Origin: Pelobacter sp. UBA5610
GTDB lineage: Bacteria; Desulfobacterota; Desulfuromonadia; Desulfuromonadales; Syntrophotaleaceae
Direction of reading: 5' to 3'
Assembly: GCA_002424645.1 (NCBI GenBank)
Contig: DIKU01000064.1
Span: 1 to 27,492, forward strand
DNA: 27,492 bases
In this document: piece after piece, positions 15,739 through 24,037 of the stretch
How the letters are laid out: each line of letters starts with the position of its first letter
Position numbering within the stretch: position 1 is the first letter of the stretch
Translations under genes and position numbers: made by a program
The notes under the pieces: generated by a model
What the model was told of the DNA's origin: nothing
Databases searched by the model: none
The model's input: the letters and a program-made list of their open reading frames with translations, nothing else

Positions 15739-17940
15739 TTGGCTTGGGAAACGATTAACGAATCTTCCGCAACCCCTTTGGATACCAAGGTACTATCCAA
15801 TCTTATCTACCAATTGAATATTGTCCGCAGACAGGTCGGCGCATATCCTCCGGGACATCAGGTCATCCTCGACGCCGCCGACAGAACCCTCAAGATACTT
15901 GCAAACCTAAAACCCACTACCTCACAAATCACCATCGGAATAGCCAGAGACCGACTGATGCTCGGCGCCATGCCATTGGACCCAAAAAATCCGGTCTACC
16001 GCGAATACGCGCGAGCCTTATTTTCTCATGGCATTGTGGCTTTGACGATACACCCTGACCTGAGTGCAAAGGAACTATGCAATTTATGTAGACTCATAGC
16101 CAGCAAACCTGAAGACATCCTTGCTCAGGGCGGCATTGTCGCGGCGTCTACCGCTGCCAACATCACCCACGCCAAAGTTACCCCGCTCGCCCACAGTCAG
16201 TTTCGCACTACGGGTATTTCACCCCTGATGGACGAGGAGCGTGCGACACATCCCGACACGGTGAAACCATGGGATCGTTTCGTAGGCTCCCTGCTTGCGC
16301 CCGCGCATAAAACCCAGACTGGCCCCTGGCCTACCGAGATCATAGCAACACCTGAAAAATTGGCCGGCATTTTAAGTGCGGATGAATCTGACTGCTCTGC
16401 CAAGGACTCAGGTGAATACGACAAAGCCATCACAACTTTTCTGCGAGATCTGGACCGTGAAAAGCTATCCCACCAACAGCACGATGAGTTACTGGATAAA
16501 TTCAGGTTATTTATCCACGAACTACAACCCGAATTAAGACAACAATTTTTATCAAGCACCGTTTCCATGCTTGGCATGCACCAAAATCGGGCTGCCTCCG
16601 TATTGAGCCAGTTCCCCGGCACCCTTTTGCTGGACACCCTCAACGATCTCAATGCACGGCAAGCCGATATCCCGCCCTTCATCCTGCAGATGCTAAGCCA
16701 GTTGAGTTCTACGGGGTCGCCATCGCCAGCCGAGCAGACACCAATGGATCCAGCTGGCCTTGGACCGTACACGGCCGAGCATCTTAAACAGGTATTTGCA
16801 GAACACCGAGCCGCTGACTACGTGCCGGAGGATTATCAATCGTTGCTGCGCGGGTTTCCAAACCACAAACCGATACCGGTGTTACCGCCGGAAGTCATCG
16901 CAGGGCTCACCGAAAGCATCCATGAACATACCATGGAACGCCGTCTTTGCACGATCATCAGCTTTATGATGCACCATTTTGAGGAACCCCAATATCAAGC
17001 GGCTCTAAAAAACCACATTTCTGCTCTTATCCAGCATTTTATCGCCACCGGCGATTTTGCTGCCTTGATCGACCTGCATAAGCAGACAGACGCCCTCACC
17101 AACGTATCCAAAAATCTGGCCAAAGACCATCTGCTCGCGAGCTTTGCAAGCTATAGATTTACCCGCGAAATTGTACGGAGCTTGTCTCTGTGGCCACAGG
17201 TAAAGCGCCAGGAAATTTTTGAATTGATACTTCAGGTAGGAGCGCCATTTGTGCCGCTGCTATTGGATCAGCTCGGTGAGGAACAGGACCGTTCGATGCG
17301 GGCCCGTTATCTGAAATTGCTCGGCGACATGGGCCCCGTCATCCGCCAGGAAGTTTTGAGTCGCCTGCACGATGAACGCTGGCATATGGTTCGCAACCTT
17401 ATCGTGTTGCTGCGGGGACTGGACGATCCGGATGTCATGGATATCATAGAACCCCTGTTGCAACACCCCCATGAGCGTGTTCGGCAAGAGGCATTGAAAA
17501 CAGCCTTTTACTTCAAAGATATCCGTGCCGATGCCGCCATCCTCCGAGAATTGGATCACTCCATGGACTTGCCACCTGCATGGGCCATAGGACTGGCGCG
17601 GCACTCTTGTGATGCCAGGGTTTTTCAAAAGCTTATCGATTTACTGCTCCAATCCAGCCTCAGCAACGAAAGCTTAACCATACGTCTTGCCGTGGTAACG
17701 ACCCTGGCAGACATAGGCAATCCAATAGCCGTACACGCATTGGAGCAAACTCTCTTTCGTTTCAGTATTTGCCATCCGCGCCGTCACAAACGCCTGCAGG
17801 CGCAAATCCTATCAAGTCTTAAAAACTACCCCGGTGAAGCCACCCGATCCCTTTATCGTCGTCTCGATCGCAGTATGCGACCAGACCTGGCGGAACTTCG
17901 TCATACATCCGCGTCTGTCAAACATGGAACCTCATCATGA
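15739..17940 (+). CDS. HEAT-repeat protein with an N-terminal domain shared with the next gene
   Basis: A 733-residue protein with no signal peptide or membrane helix, so probably cytoplasmic. The N-terminal domain (about 15-125) contains a helix ending in AYPPGHQVI, then ITIGIARDRLMLG and an ARALFSHGIVALTI...KELCNL stretch; it aligns almost without gaps with the N-terminus of the downstream HD-GYP protein. A low-complexity, proline- and acid-rich middle follows. From about 500 to the end there are HEAT-like helical pairs such as VPLLLDQL...RYLKLLGDMG and VRNLIVLLRGLDDPDVMDIIEPLL, which usually bind other proteins. There is no ATG in the first part of the frame: I take the TTG at 15739 because of the G-rich tract 5 bases upstream; TTG 15697 would add 14 codons but lies in a hairpin. 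It ends in an ATGA overlap with the HD-GYP gene. Function unknown; a scaffold or partner for cyclic-di-GMP signalling is inferred. Confidence 0.85.
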   Translation: MAWETINESSATPLDTKVLSNLIYQLNIVRRQVGAYPPGHQVILDAADRTLKILANLKPTTSQITIGIARDRLMLGAMPLDPKNPVYREYARALFSHGIVALTIHPDLSAKELCNLCRLIASKPEDILAQGGIVAASTAANITHAKVTPLAHSQFRTTGISPLMDEERATHPDTVKPWDRFVGSLLAPAHKTQTGPWPTEIIATPEKLAGILSADESDCSAKDSGEYDKAITTFLRDLDREKLSHQQHDELLDKFRLFIHELQPELRQQFLSSTVSMLGMHQNRAASVLSQFPGTLLLDTLNDLNARQADIPPFILQMLSQLSSTGSPSPAEQTPMDPAGLGPYTAEHLKQVFAEHRAADYVPEDYQSLLRGFPNHKPIPVLPPEVIAGLTESIHEHTMERRLCTIISFMMHHFEEPQYQAALKNHISALIQHFIATGDFAALIDLHKQTDALTNVSKNLAKDHLLASFASYRFTREIVRSLSLWPQVKRQEIFELILQVGAPFVPLLLDQLGEEQDRSMRARYLKLLGDMGPVIRQEVLSRLHDERWHMVRNLIVLLRGLDDPDVMDIIEPLLQHPHERVRQEALKTAFYFKDIRADAAILRELDHSMDLPPAWAIGLARHSCDARVFQKLIDLLLQSSLSNESLTIRLAVVTTLADIGNPIAVHALEQTLFRFSICHPRRHKRLQAQILSSLKNYPGEATRSLYRRLDRSMRPDLAELRHTSASVKHGTSS

Positions 17941-19058
17941 AGCCTGCACACTTGGCTGAACTTCAGAACACCCTGCGCCATATAGTCACAGCGGTGGCCA
18001 ATGCCAAGCTGTACAGCTTGCACCACCCGCAGATCAAACGGCTCTGCCAGGATGCTCGCCGTTGCCTTGACAACCTTTTAAATGGACGCGGCGTGGTGTC
18101 CCTACTGATCGTGGACGGCGAAATTCTTTTCGATGACTTCCCGGTACCACATGGACTACATACGCAAAAATTCGCGCGACTCATGGAACAACACCGCATT
18201 AACCGGATTATCATATCTGCGGAAGTAAAAGACGATGAACTTGGCGAATTGATAGCGTTTTTGGTTGCCCCCGGCCACCATCATCCTAACTGCAACCATC
18301 TCAGGTTTGAAACCCTGGAAAGTCAGGACACCCCCCAGGCAAACCTGCCGATCGACACCGACGCGCTGCAGTCAGTCAAGAGTGAAGGCCATAGTCGCCT
18401 GGCGGAAATCTTTCAAGGCTTCAGCCGACAAAAAACCATTAAAATGACCGGTCTGGCCGAAATCGTGAGCGGATTTATCAACGCCTTTAATCGCGAAACC
18501 CCCTCGCTGCTGGCCCTCATGCCGTTACGATCCATGGATGAATACACGTTTACCCACGGCCTCAATGTATGCCTGCTCAACCTGGCTCAGGCCATGCATC
18601 TTGGCATACAAGGCACCTTGTTGCACGATATCGGTATCGCCGCGTTGCTGCATGACATCGGGAAACTTCATATTCCCATGGAGATCCTCGATAAACCGGG
18701 CAAATTGGATGAAAAAGAGTGGGCCATCATGAAAAAGCATCCCATCGAGGGAGCGCGCCGACTGCTCGACTGCCCTGGCGTACCGCAACTGGCGGTCGTA
18801 ACCGCCTTTGAACATCATTTACGTTATGATTTAAGCGGCTATCCCGGCGTATCTGGCCACTGGCACCAACATCTATGCAGCCAAATGACAACCATTGCCG
18901 ATACCTACGATGCACTGCGAACAAAACGGCCCTACAAGTCACCCAAAACCGCAGAGCAGTGCGCCGCCATTCTTCAGGAATCGGCAGGCCGCGAACTACA
19001 CCCCCAACTGACTGCAAACTTTCTGCGCCTACTTGAACAAGTTACCAATGCTATCTAA
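17937..19058 (+). CDS. HD-GYP domain protein (putative cyclic-di-GMP phosphodiesterase)
   Basis: Soluble 373-residue protein. Residues about 6-112 form the same N-terminal domain as the preceding HEAT protein. The HD-GYP domain (about 195-370) has the expected metal ligands: H207 in YTFTH, H239/D240 in LLHDIGK with K243, H268 in KKHP, H293/H294, D322 in IADTYDAL, and the GYP at 301-303. The canonical HHExxDGxGYP reads HHLRYDLSGYP here, so the conserved Glu and one Gly are replaced by Leu. Such proteins normally hydrolyse cyclic-di-GMP to pGpG or GMP; whether this variant is active is open, though the metal ligands are complete. No receiver is fused, so control may come through the N-terminal domain and the co-translated HEAT protein. 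A strong terminator follows 7 bases after the stop. Confidence 0.93.
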   Translation: MKPAHLAELQNTLRHIVTAVANAKLYSLHHPQIKRLCQDARRCLDNLLNGRGVVSLLIVDGEILFDDFPVPHGLHTQKFARLMEQHRINRIIISAEVKDDELGELIAFLVAPGHHHPNCNHLRFETLESQDTPQANLPIDTDALQSVKSEGHSRLAEIFQGFSRQKTIKMTGLAEIVSGFINAFNRETPSLLALMPLRSMDEYTFTHGLNVCLLNLAQAMHLGIQGTLLHDIGIAALLHDIGKLHIPMEILDKPGKLDEKEWAIMKKHPIEGARRLLDCPGVPQLAVVTAFEHHLRYDLSGYPGVSGHWHQHLCSQMTTIADTYDALRTKRPYKSPKTAEQCAAILQESAGRELHPQLTANFLRLLEQVTNAI

Positions 19059-19064
19059 ATGACA

Positions 19065-19096
19065 AACGCCCGCAGCTGCGGGCGTTAGCATGTTTT
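19065..19096 (+). terminator. Terminator after the HD-GYP gene
   Basis: A GC-rich perfect hairpin, AACGCCCGC (19065-19073) with GCGGGCGTT (19078-19086) and loop AGCT, is followed by AGCATG and then TTTTT. It begins 7 bases after the HD-GYP stop codon. It could also stop convergent transcription from the cytochrome gene, although the minus-strand T tail is poor. Confidence 0.82.
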
Positions 19097-19147
19097 TGTC
19101 ATAAAAATAGCTGCAGGTCCAATCACACCCAGCGCAATCAAAGGGTA

Positions 19148-20074
19148 CTACCGTCGCCACAGCCTGCCTTCCGGTCCCCATATCGCAAGATAAAGATGCA
19201 CCGACAAAAATCCCAGCAGCAGACAGCCTGCCAGAAAATGCGTCTGAACCAGCAGATGCGCCCACCTTTCGATGTTTCCGAAGGCCACCGAACGCAGGGA
19301 CAGCAACCCTATCCCCGAAACCATCACCAGCGGCAACAACAGCACCATGACCAGCAGGTAGACAACGGACTGCAACGGATTAAATCCCTCACGGGGGTGC
19401 GGATGGGGCCGACCAAGAAAAATCCCCGAACTATAATAAAGGGTCTGTCGCGCAATGCCAGCAAACCAACCGCCAGCCGGTCGCGGATAGCGACCGACAT
19501 AACATGCGGTTACAACATTAAAACCAAGCCAAAGGGTCCATGTCAGCACATGCCACCCCCCTGCGATGCTGTGCCATGCGACCATTGAACCAGGCCCCCC
19601 AGCCAGGCCCCAGTGCAACCCAAACCCCGTCATCGACAGAAAAACAACGGTTGCCGCATTGATGACATGCCATCCCCGCAACAGACCTGGACGCGATCTG
19701 GATTTGTAAGTCGTTGCCGAAGAATTGCGGGATTTGCGAAGAGAAGACGATGCCAGAAACAGCGTCCCATGCAACACAGGGCCAATGATACCGACAAGCA
19801 GTACCATGAAACCGATTCCATCAACCGTTGCGCCATTCCACCGGAGCATACGGTCCGTGCAAACCGGTTCTTTCAAAGATTTTCCAGCCGATCGATCTAT
19901 GCTATGTCCTGCATGGCATTGCAGACACGCAATCCCGTCATCTGCAACGGGAACATGAGTAGCAGGAAGAACTGCATGGCAGCGTCGGCAATCGCCTTGG
20001 CCGCCATGATCCGCCATAACGATAGCGGATGACAACAAACTCATCAATACGCAAAATAGAAACATCATCCGCAT
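19148..20074 (-). CDS. Membrane cytochrome: two c-haem motifs fused to a cytochrome b561-like domain
   Basis: Predicted inner-membrane redox protein of 308 residues. An N-terminal signal sequence (to about residue 20) is followed by a periplasmic segment with two CxxCH sites, CRRCH and CLQCH, hence two covalent c-type haems. Then about five transmembrane helices carry histidines suited to b-haems: GWHVINAATV...GFGLHWG, AWHSIAGGWHVL, WAHLLVQTHF and SVHLYLAIWG. The b part resembles the b subunits of Ni/Fe hydrogenases, formate dehydrogenases and thiosulfate reductases. Likely role: moving electrons between the menaquinone pool and a periplasmic partner. The start is uncertain: a GTG at 20110 and ATGs at 20074 and 20068 all lack a good Shine-Dalgarno sequence. 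It follows the M24 peptidase gene closely, so is probably in that operon, though no functional link is obvious. Confidence 0.85.
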   Translation of the reverse strand: MRMMFLFCVLMSLLSSAIVMADHGGQGDCRRCHAVLPATHVPVADDGIACLQCHAGHSIDRSAGKSLKEPVCTDRMLRWNGATVDGIGFMVLLVGIIGPVLHGTLFLASSSLRKSRNSSATTYKSRSRPGLLRGWHVINAATVVFLSMTGFGLHWGLAGGPGSMVAWHSIAGGWHVLTWTLWLGFNVVTACYVGRYPRPAGGWFAGIARQTLYYSSGIFLGRPHPHPREGFNPLQSVVYLLVMVLLLPLVMVSGIGLLSLRSVAFGNIERWAHLLVQTHFLAGCLLLGFLSVHLYLAIWGPEGRLWRR

Positions 20075-20131
20075 GGCGATATAAAATGGAAGCTTTTTTT
20101 CGACAGGCACATATAACCGTTTGCGAAAGTC

Positions 20132-21349
20132 TTACAATATGCGCAAAGCCTCGTCAGAAATGGTAAGGGAGGACAAACCATCCGCGGTAACCACAAAGGT
20201 GTTTTCGATCCCCACGGCTCCCTGGCCGGGGAAAACCGCTTTAGGTTCAAAGGCGAAGGTCATATTTTCTTCCAACACCTGATCATGCATACCGCGGGCG
20301 ATAAAGGGATACTCGTCTATTTCGAGGCCGATACCGTGTCCGATAAACGGCACCCGTGCGCCATCTCCCCCCATAAACTGCCGCTCATAGCCTAGATCCG
20401 CGGCAAGCTGGCAACAATCCTGATACAACTTCCCCCACGCAACGCCGGGCCGCGCGGTGCGAATCAGCTGATCCTGAATCAGACACATGGCCTCATAGGC
20501 GCGACAAAGTGGTTCGCCAAGGCTGCCGAGCGCGAAGGTGCGGGTCTGGTCAGCCAGGTACCCGGCACAATAACCAACCAGATCCACGGTTACAGGCTCC
20601 CCTCTGGCCATGCGTCGCCCGCTGACACCAAAACCTATAGAGGGATGCAGGCCGATTCCGCCCAATGGTGTATTGCGGAAAGCCGGAACGGCACCGTCGG
20701 CCCCCACAAGAACCGTACCCATGGCAATTTCGCCATTAAAGGCGCGCATGCGGGCATAACCGGGGTGGCCCTGACGGCGCGCCATACCCTCAAGCTCGAT
20801 CGCCAGCTCAAGATCGCTGAGTCCCTCGCATGCCACCTCGATGGCGCGCCGCCAACATTGGTCAAGCTGAATGGCGGCCTGGCGCATATGGTTCAACTCC
20901 CACACCGATTTAACCGCCCGCAAGGAGCGGATCAGCGGGGTAACATCCACGACATGCGGTTCACCCAGATATTTATGGATCCGCTGGTAGGTGGCCACGG
21001 GAAGCACATCCAGCTCTAAACCGAGCCTTTCCGCCCGTGGCAAGCCGCAGTCCATGAGGATTTGGGGCAGTTCCCGAAAACTCCCAAAAGGAACGATATG
21101 CGGTAAAAAAGATTCTTTCCGAGCCCGCTGCTCATCCCGGCGCACCAGGTAAACAGGATCACCCTGAACCGGGATGTACAACAGACCGCTTTGCAAGGTA
21201 CCGGAAAAATAGTACAGATCGGCATTCTGCATCACAACCGCAGCATCAAGACCTGCTGCAGACATCTTTTTTTGCAGATTTCGCCACCGTGATGCGAGTT
21301 CCACTGCCGGCACGAAGATCGAACCGGCACCGGTTTCCGGGCAAATCAT
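20132..21349 (-). CDS. M24-family metallopeptidase (Xaa-Pro aminopeptidase/creatinase-like)
   Basis: Cytoplasmic 405-residue protein with the two-domain 'pita-bread' layout: a creatinase-type N-terminal domain (about 15-150) and a catalytic domain (about 155-400). The five metal ligands of the family can be traced: Asp in VTVDLVGY, Asp in LADQTRTF, His in GHGIGLEIDEYPF, Glu in AFEPKAVFP and Glu in VGIENTF. It should be a dinuclear enzyme that removes N-terminal residues before proline, but creatinase-like or other amide hydrolases share the same ligands, so the substrate is uncertain. The ATG overlaps the TGA of the acyl-CoA synthetase gene by four bases. Confidence 0.93.
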   Translation of the reverse strand: MICPETGAGSIFVPAVELASRWRNLQKKMSAAGLDAAVVMQNADLYYFSGTLQSGLLYIPVQGDPVYLVRRDEQRARKESFLPHIVPFGSFRELPQILMDCGLPRAERLGLELDVLPVATYQRIHKYLGEPHVVDVTPLIRSLRAVKSVWELNHMRQAAIQLDQCWRRAIEVACEGLSDLELAIELEGMARRQGHPGYARMRAFNGEIAMGTVLVGADGAVPAFRNTPLGGIGLHPSIGFGVSGRRMARGEPVTVDLVGYCAGYLADQTRTFALGSLGEPLCRAYEAMCLIQDQLIRTARPGVAWGKLYQDCCQLAADLGYERQFMGGDGARVPFIGHGIGLEIDEYPFIARGMHDQVLEENMTFAFEPKAVFPGQGAVGIENTFVVTADGLSSLTISDEALRIL

Positions 21350-23010
21350 GCCGTCTCCACCGAAGCAGCATCTTCCAGGTTCAGTTCTTTAATAGCCATC
21401 TCACGCAATTTGAATTTTTGTATTTTACCACTTGCGGTCATCGGAAATTCATCGACGAACTTGACGTAACGGGGCACCTTGTAATTGGCGATACTGCCGC
21501 GACAGAAATTGATGATGTCCTCGGCCGTGGCAGAGGTGTTTTCTTTGAGCTTGATAGCTGCCATGACCTGCTCGCCATATTTGGCATCCGGAACACCGTA
21601 CACCTGCACGTCGGCCACCTTGGGATAAGTATAAAGGAATTCTTCGATTTCCCGGGGATAGATATTTTCTCCACCACGGATAATCATGTTTTTAATGCGG
21701 CCGGTGATCTTGCAGTAACCATTTTCGTCCATGACCGCCAGGTCACCCGTATGCAACCAGCCATCCGCATCGATAACCCTGGCAGTTTCATCGGGCATCT
21801 TGTAGTAGCCTTTCATCACAAGGTAACCACGCGTGCAGAGCTCGCCTTGCCGGCCGGGGGACAAAGTCTCGCCGGTTTCGATATCAACGATTTTCACCTC
21901 GACATCCGGAAGTGCCCGCCCCACGGTGGCAACGCGCAATTCCAGGGGGTCGTCGGTGCGGGTCTGAGTGATGACCGGCGACGATTCGGTCTGTCCGTAG
22001 GCAATAGTGATTTCGGTCATGTACATCTCGCGAATAACACGTTTCATGACCTCTGTGGGACAGGGAGAACCGGCCATAATCCCGGTGCGCAGGCTGCTCA
22101 GGTCGTATCGGTTGAAATTGGGATGGTCGAGTTCGGCAATAAACATGGTGGGCACACCATGCACTGCGGTACATCGCTCGGATGCAATGGTGCGCAAAAC
22201 CACCTCGGGATTGAAGATCTCTACAGGCACCATGGCGCTACCATGGGTAACGCACGCGAGCACGCCAAGTACACAGCCAAAACAATGAAAAAACGGTACA
22301 GGAATGCACAAACGGTCGTTTTCACTAAAACGCATGCACTCGCCGATATTAAAACCATTGTTGATGATATTGTAATGGGTCAGCATTACCCCCTTGGGAA
22401 AACCGGTCGTTCCGGAGGTATACTGCATATTGATAACTTCGTGCTCACCCAGAGTCGCTTTTACCGCAGCCAAACGGTCATCAGCCACCCCCTGCCCCAA
22501 CGCCTCAATGGCACTCCAACGACGCATTCCGGCAAAATCATGATCGCCTAAAAAGACCACATTTTTGAGAAATGGCAGGCTTTGGGACTGAAGTTCTCCC
22601 GGCTTTGCATCGCGCAATTCAGGCACAACACTGTAGAGGGTCTCCACATAATCGGTGTCCTTGAACCCCTGAACCAGAAACAAGGTTGTGGAATCGGACT
22701 GTTTCAGAACATATTCCAACTCGACCGCCTTGTAATTGGTGTTAACCGTTACGAGAATAGCGCCAATTTTAGCGGATGCGAACTGCAGAACAACCCATTC
22801 AGGGACGTTGGTAGCCCAGATAGCGACATGATCACCCTTGCGGACCCCCATGGCCAGCAACCCTTTGGCCACACGATCACAAACGGCATCAAACTCCCGG
22901 TAGGAATATCGCAAATCACGATCCGGATAGACCAAAGCATCATTATCCGGATACCGCCTTGCAATATCCTCCAGTAATTGGCCCATGGTAAAGTGCAGTT
23001 GTTTGCTCAT
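21346..23010 (-). CDS. AMP-forming acyl-CoA synthetase (fatty-acyl-CoA ligase type)
   Basis: ANL-superfamily ligase of 554 residues that activates a carboxylic acid to its CoA ester through an acyl-AMP intermediate. Motifs seen: the phosphate-binding YTSGTTGFPKG (197-207), the AYGQTESSP motif, GWLHTGDLA, the hinge GRIKNMIIRGGENIYPREIEE, and the catalytic lysine K529 in ASGKIQKFK near the C-terminus. Length and motif spacing fit medium- or short-chain fatty-acyl-CoA synthetases more than acetyl-CoA synthetase (about 650 residues); the exact chain length is not predictable. AGGA lies about 10 bases before the ATG. A possible promoter with an extended -10 (TTGACC, 17 bases, TATTCA) lies about 105-130 bases upstream. 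It is the first gene of a run with the M24 peptidase and the cytochrome. Confidence 0.95.
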   Translation of the reverse strand: MSKQLHFTMGQLLEDIARRYPDNDALVYPDRDLRYSYREFDAVCDRVAKGLLAMGVRKGDHVAIWATNVPEWVVLQFASAKIGAILVTVNTNYKAVELEYVLKQSDSTTLFLVQGFKDTDYVETLYSVVPELRDAKPGELQSQSLPFLKNVVFLGDHDFAGMRRWSAIEALGQGVADDRLAAVKATLGEHEVINMQYTSGTTGFPKGVMLTHYNIINNGFNIGECMRFSENDRLCIPVPFFHCFGCVLGVLACVTHGSAMVPVEIFNPEVVLRTIASERCTAVHGVPTMFIAELDHPNFNRYDLSSLRTGIMAGSPCPTEVMKRVIREMYMTEITIAYGQTESSPVITQTRTDDPLELRVATVGRALPDVEVKIVDIETGETLSPGRQGELCTRGYLVMKGYYKMPDETARVIDADGWLHTGDLAVMDENGYCKITGRIKNMIIRGGENIYPREIEEFLYTYPKVADVQVYGVPDAKYGEQVMAAIKLKENTSATAEDIINFCRGSIANYKVPRYVKFVDEFPMTASGKIQKFKLREMAIKELNLEDAASVETA

Positions 23011-23184
23011 ATCGCAATATCCTTCCTTATAACCAGCATGACATTTTCTATTGACCAGCCATTTTGTCTTTTATAATAAAACATCGTATCTAATTGGGCA
23101 CTTGAATACCATAAAGGCCCCAACAGGTCAAACGCTAAAGGACACCCAAGTTATTGTGAATAAAATGAATTTATTTAAAGGAAG

Positions 23185-23214
23185 GTAAAGAAAAACGCCC
23201 CGGCAGGGGCGTTT
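23185..23214 (-). terminator. Terminator of the MOSC-mogA-mgtC-PilZ operon
   Basis: A 9-bp stem AAACGCCCC (23193-23201) with GGGGCGTTT (23206-23214), four-base loop, gives on the minus strand a T-rich tail TTTTTCTTT. It lies 33 bases past the stop of the PilZ gene. The remaining 23011-23184 gap is AT-rich and holds the promoter region of the acyl-CoA synthetase. Confidence 0.87.
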
Positions 23215-23247
23215 GGAAAAGCTGATGAAAAGCCAGGGACATGCCCG

Positions 23248-23979
23248 TTACCACTCAGGAACGACAAGGGAGCGCATGACAAAAGAACGGACAATCGCCA
23301 TATCCTCAAGAGTCAGTTCAAAAAATTGGAGCCCCATACCGGGAGGAAGGCGTGGGTGACTGGGGCCGTCGGCCTGGTTGATCCACGCTACCCTGCCCTT
23401 GCAGTACACAGGTTCACTATGACCGGGGATGATAAAATCAAGGAGCAGTGGCGTTCCGACCGGCAAAGGGTTTTCCGTTTCAATAAAAACCCCGCCAGTG
23501 CTGACGTTGATGGAAAAGTGAGTAAGCGCATGTTCTCCCGATGGTTCGCGATATGTAACATGCATTTTCGCTTCGACACGGGGGGCAGCGCGGCGCGGAA
23601 GCTTCAGATGTTTTTCAACCGCCCCGAGAAAGTGGTGGCGCCGGGGCGGTTTGAGCAGAATGTCGTCGCACCCGGCACGTTGACAGCGCAATAAATCATC
23701 GGGCCGGTTCGGCTGCACCACCAGCACGATGGGGACATGGCATAATTCGCCATGCGCTTTAAATCTTAGACAAAGCTCATCTCCGCACATATCCTGCATC
23801 TGGAATCCCATGAAAATGATATCCGGATGATGGGTAATAGCCGTTTCATAAACTTCCTGCGCGCTGTTTGCCAGAAGGATATCGTGGTGTTCCCGGCGGA
23901 AAAAGTTTTTTTCAACCTCAAGGATCGTGCTGGCAGCATCAGCCAGCAGAATGGTTGTTTTTACATTCTGTGGCAACAT
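23248..23979 (-). CDS. PilZ protein with a degenerate receiver domain
   Basis: A 243-residue cytoplasmic protein. The N-terminal receiver-like domain (about 7-125) keeps the fold and the K110 of the LLKPP motif, but lacks the acidic pair (LADAAS instead of DD) and has G58 where the phosphoacceptor Asp should be (IIFMGFQM). It therefore cannot be phosphorylated in the usual way. The C-terminal PilZ domain (about 128-240) has the cyclic-di-GMP-binding R130xxxR134 in LPRRAAPR and the second motif as NVSTGG (158-163), Asn in place of the common Asp. It resembles the PilZ variant found in myxobacterial and other deltaproteobacterial proteins. It ends the MOSC-mogA-mgtC operon, 58 bases after mgtC. 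Its output is unknown; motility, adhesion or exopolysaccharide control are the usual ones. Confidence 0.9.
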   Translation of the reverse strand: MLPQNVKTTILLADAASTILEVEKNFFRREHHDILLANSAQEVYETAITHHPDIIFMGFQMQDMCGDELCLRFKAHGELCHVPIVLVVQPNRPDDLLRCQRAGCDDILLKPPRRHHFLGAVEKHLKLPRRAAPRVEAKMHVTYREPSGEHALTHFSINVSTGGVFIETENPLPVGTPLLLDFIIPGHSEPVYCKGRVAWINQADGPSHPRLPPGMGLQFFELTLEDMAIVRSFVMRSLVVPEW

Positions 23980-24037
23980 CGCGGTCTCTATCCCCTTTTA
24001 AATTAAAATGAACCGGATATGCTATCCCGATCTGAAC

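Noticed and set aside
21289..22551. A 420-codon + strand frame opposite the acyl-CoA synthetase
   Set aside because: Antisense shadow of a clear ANL-family enzyme.
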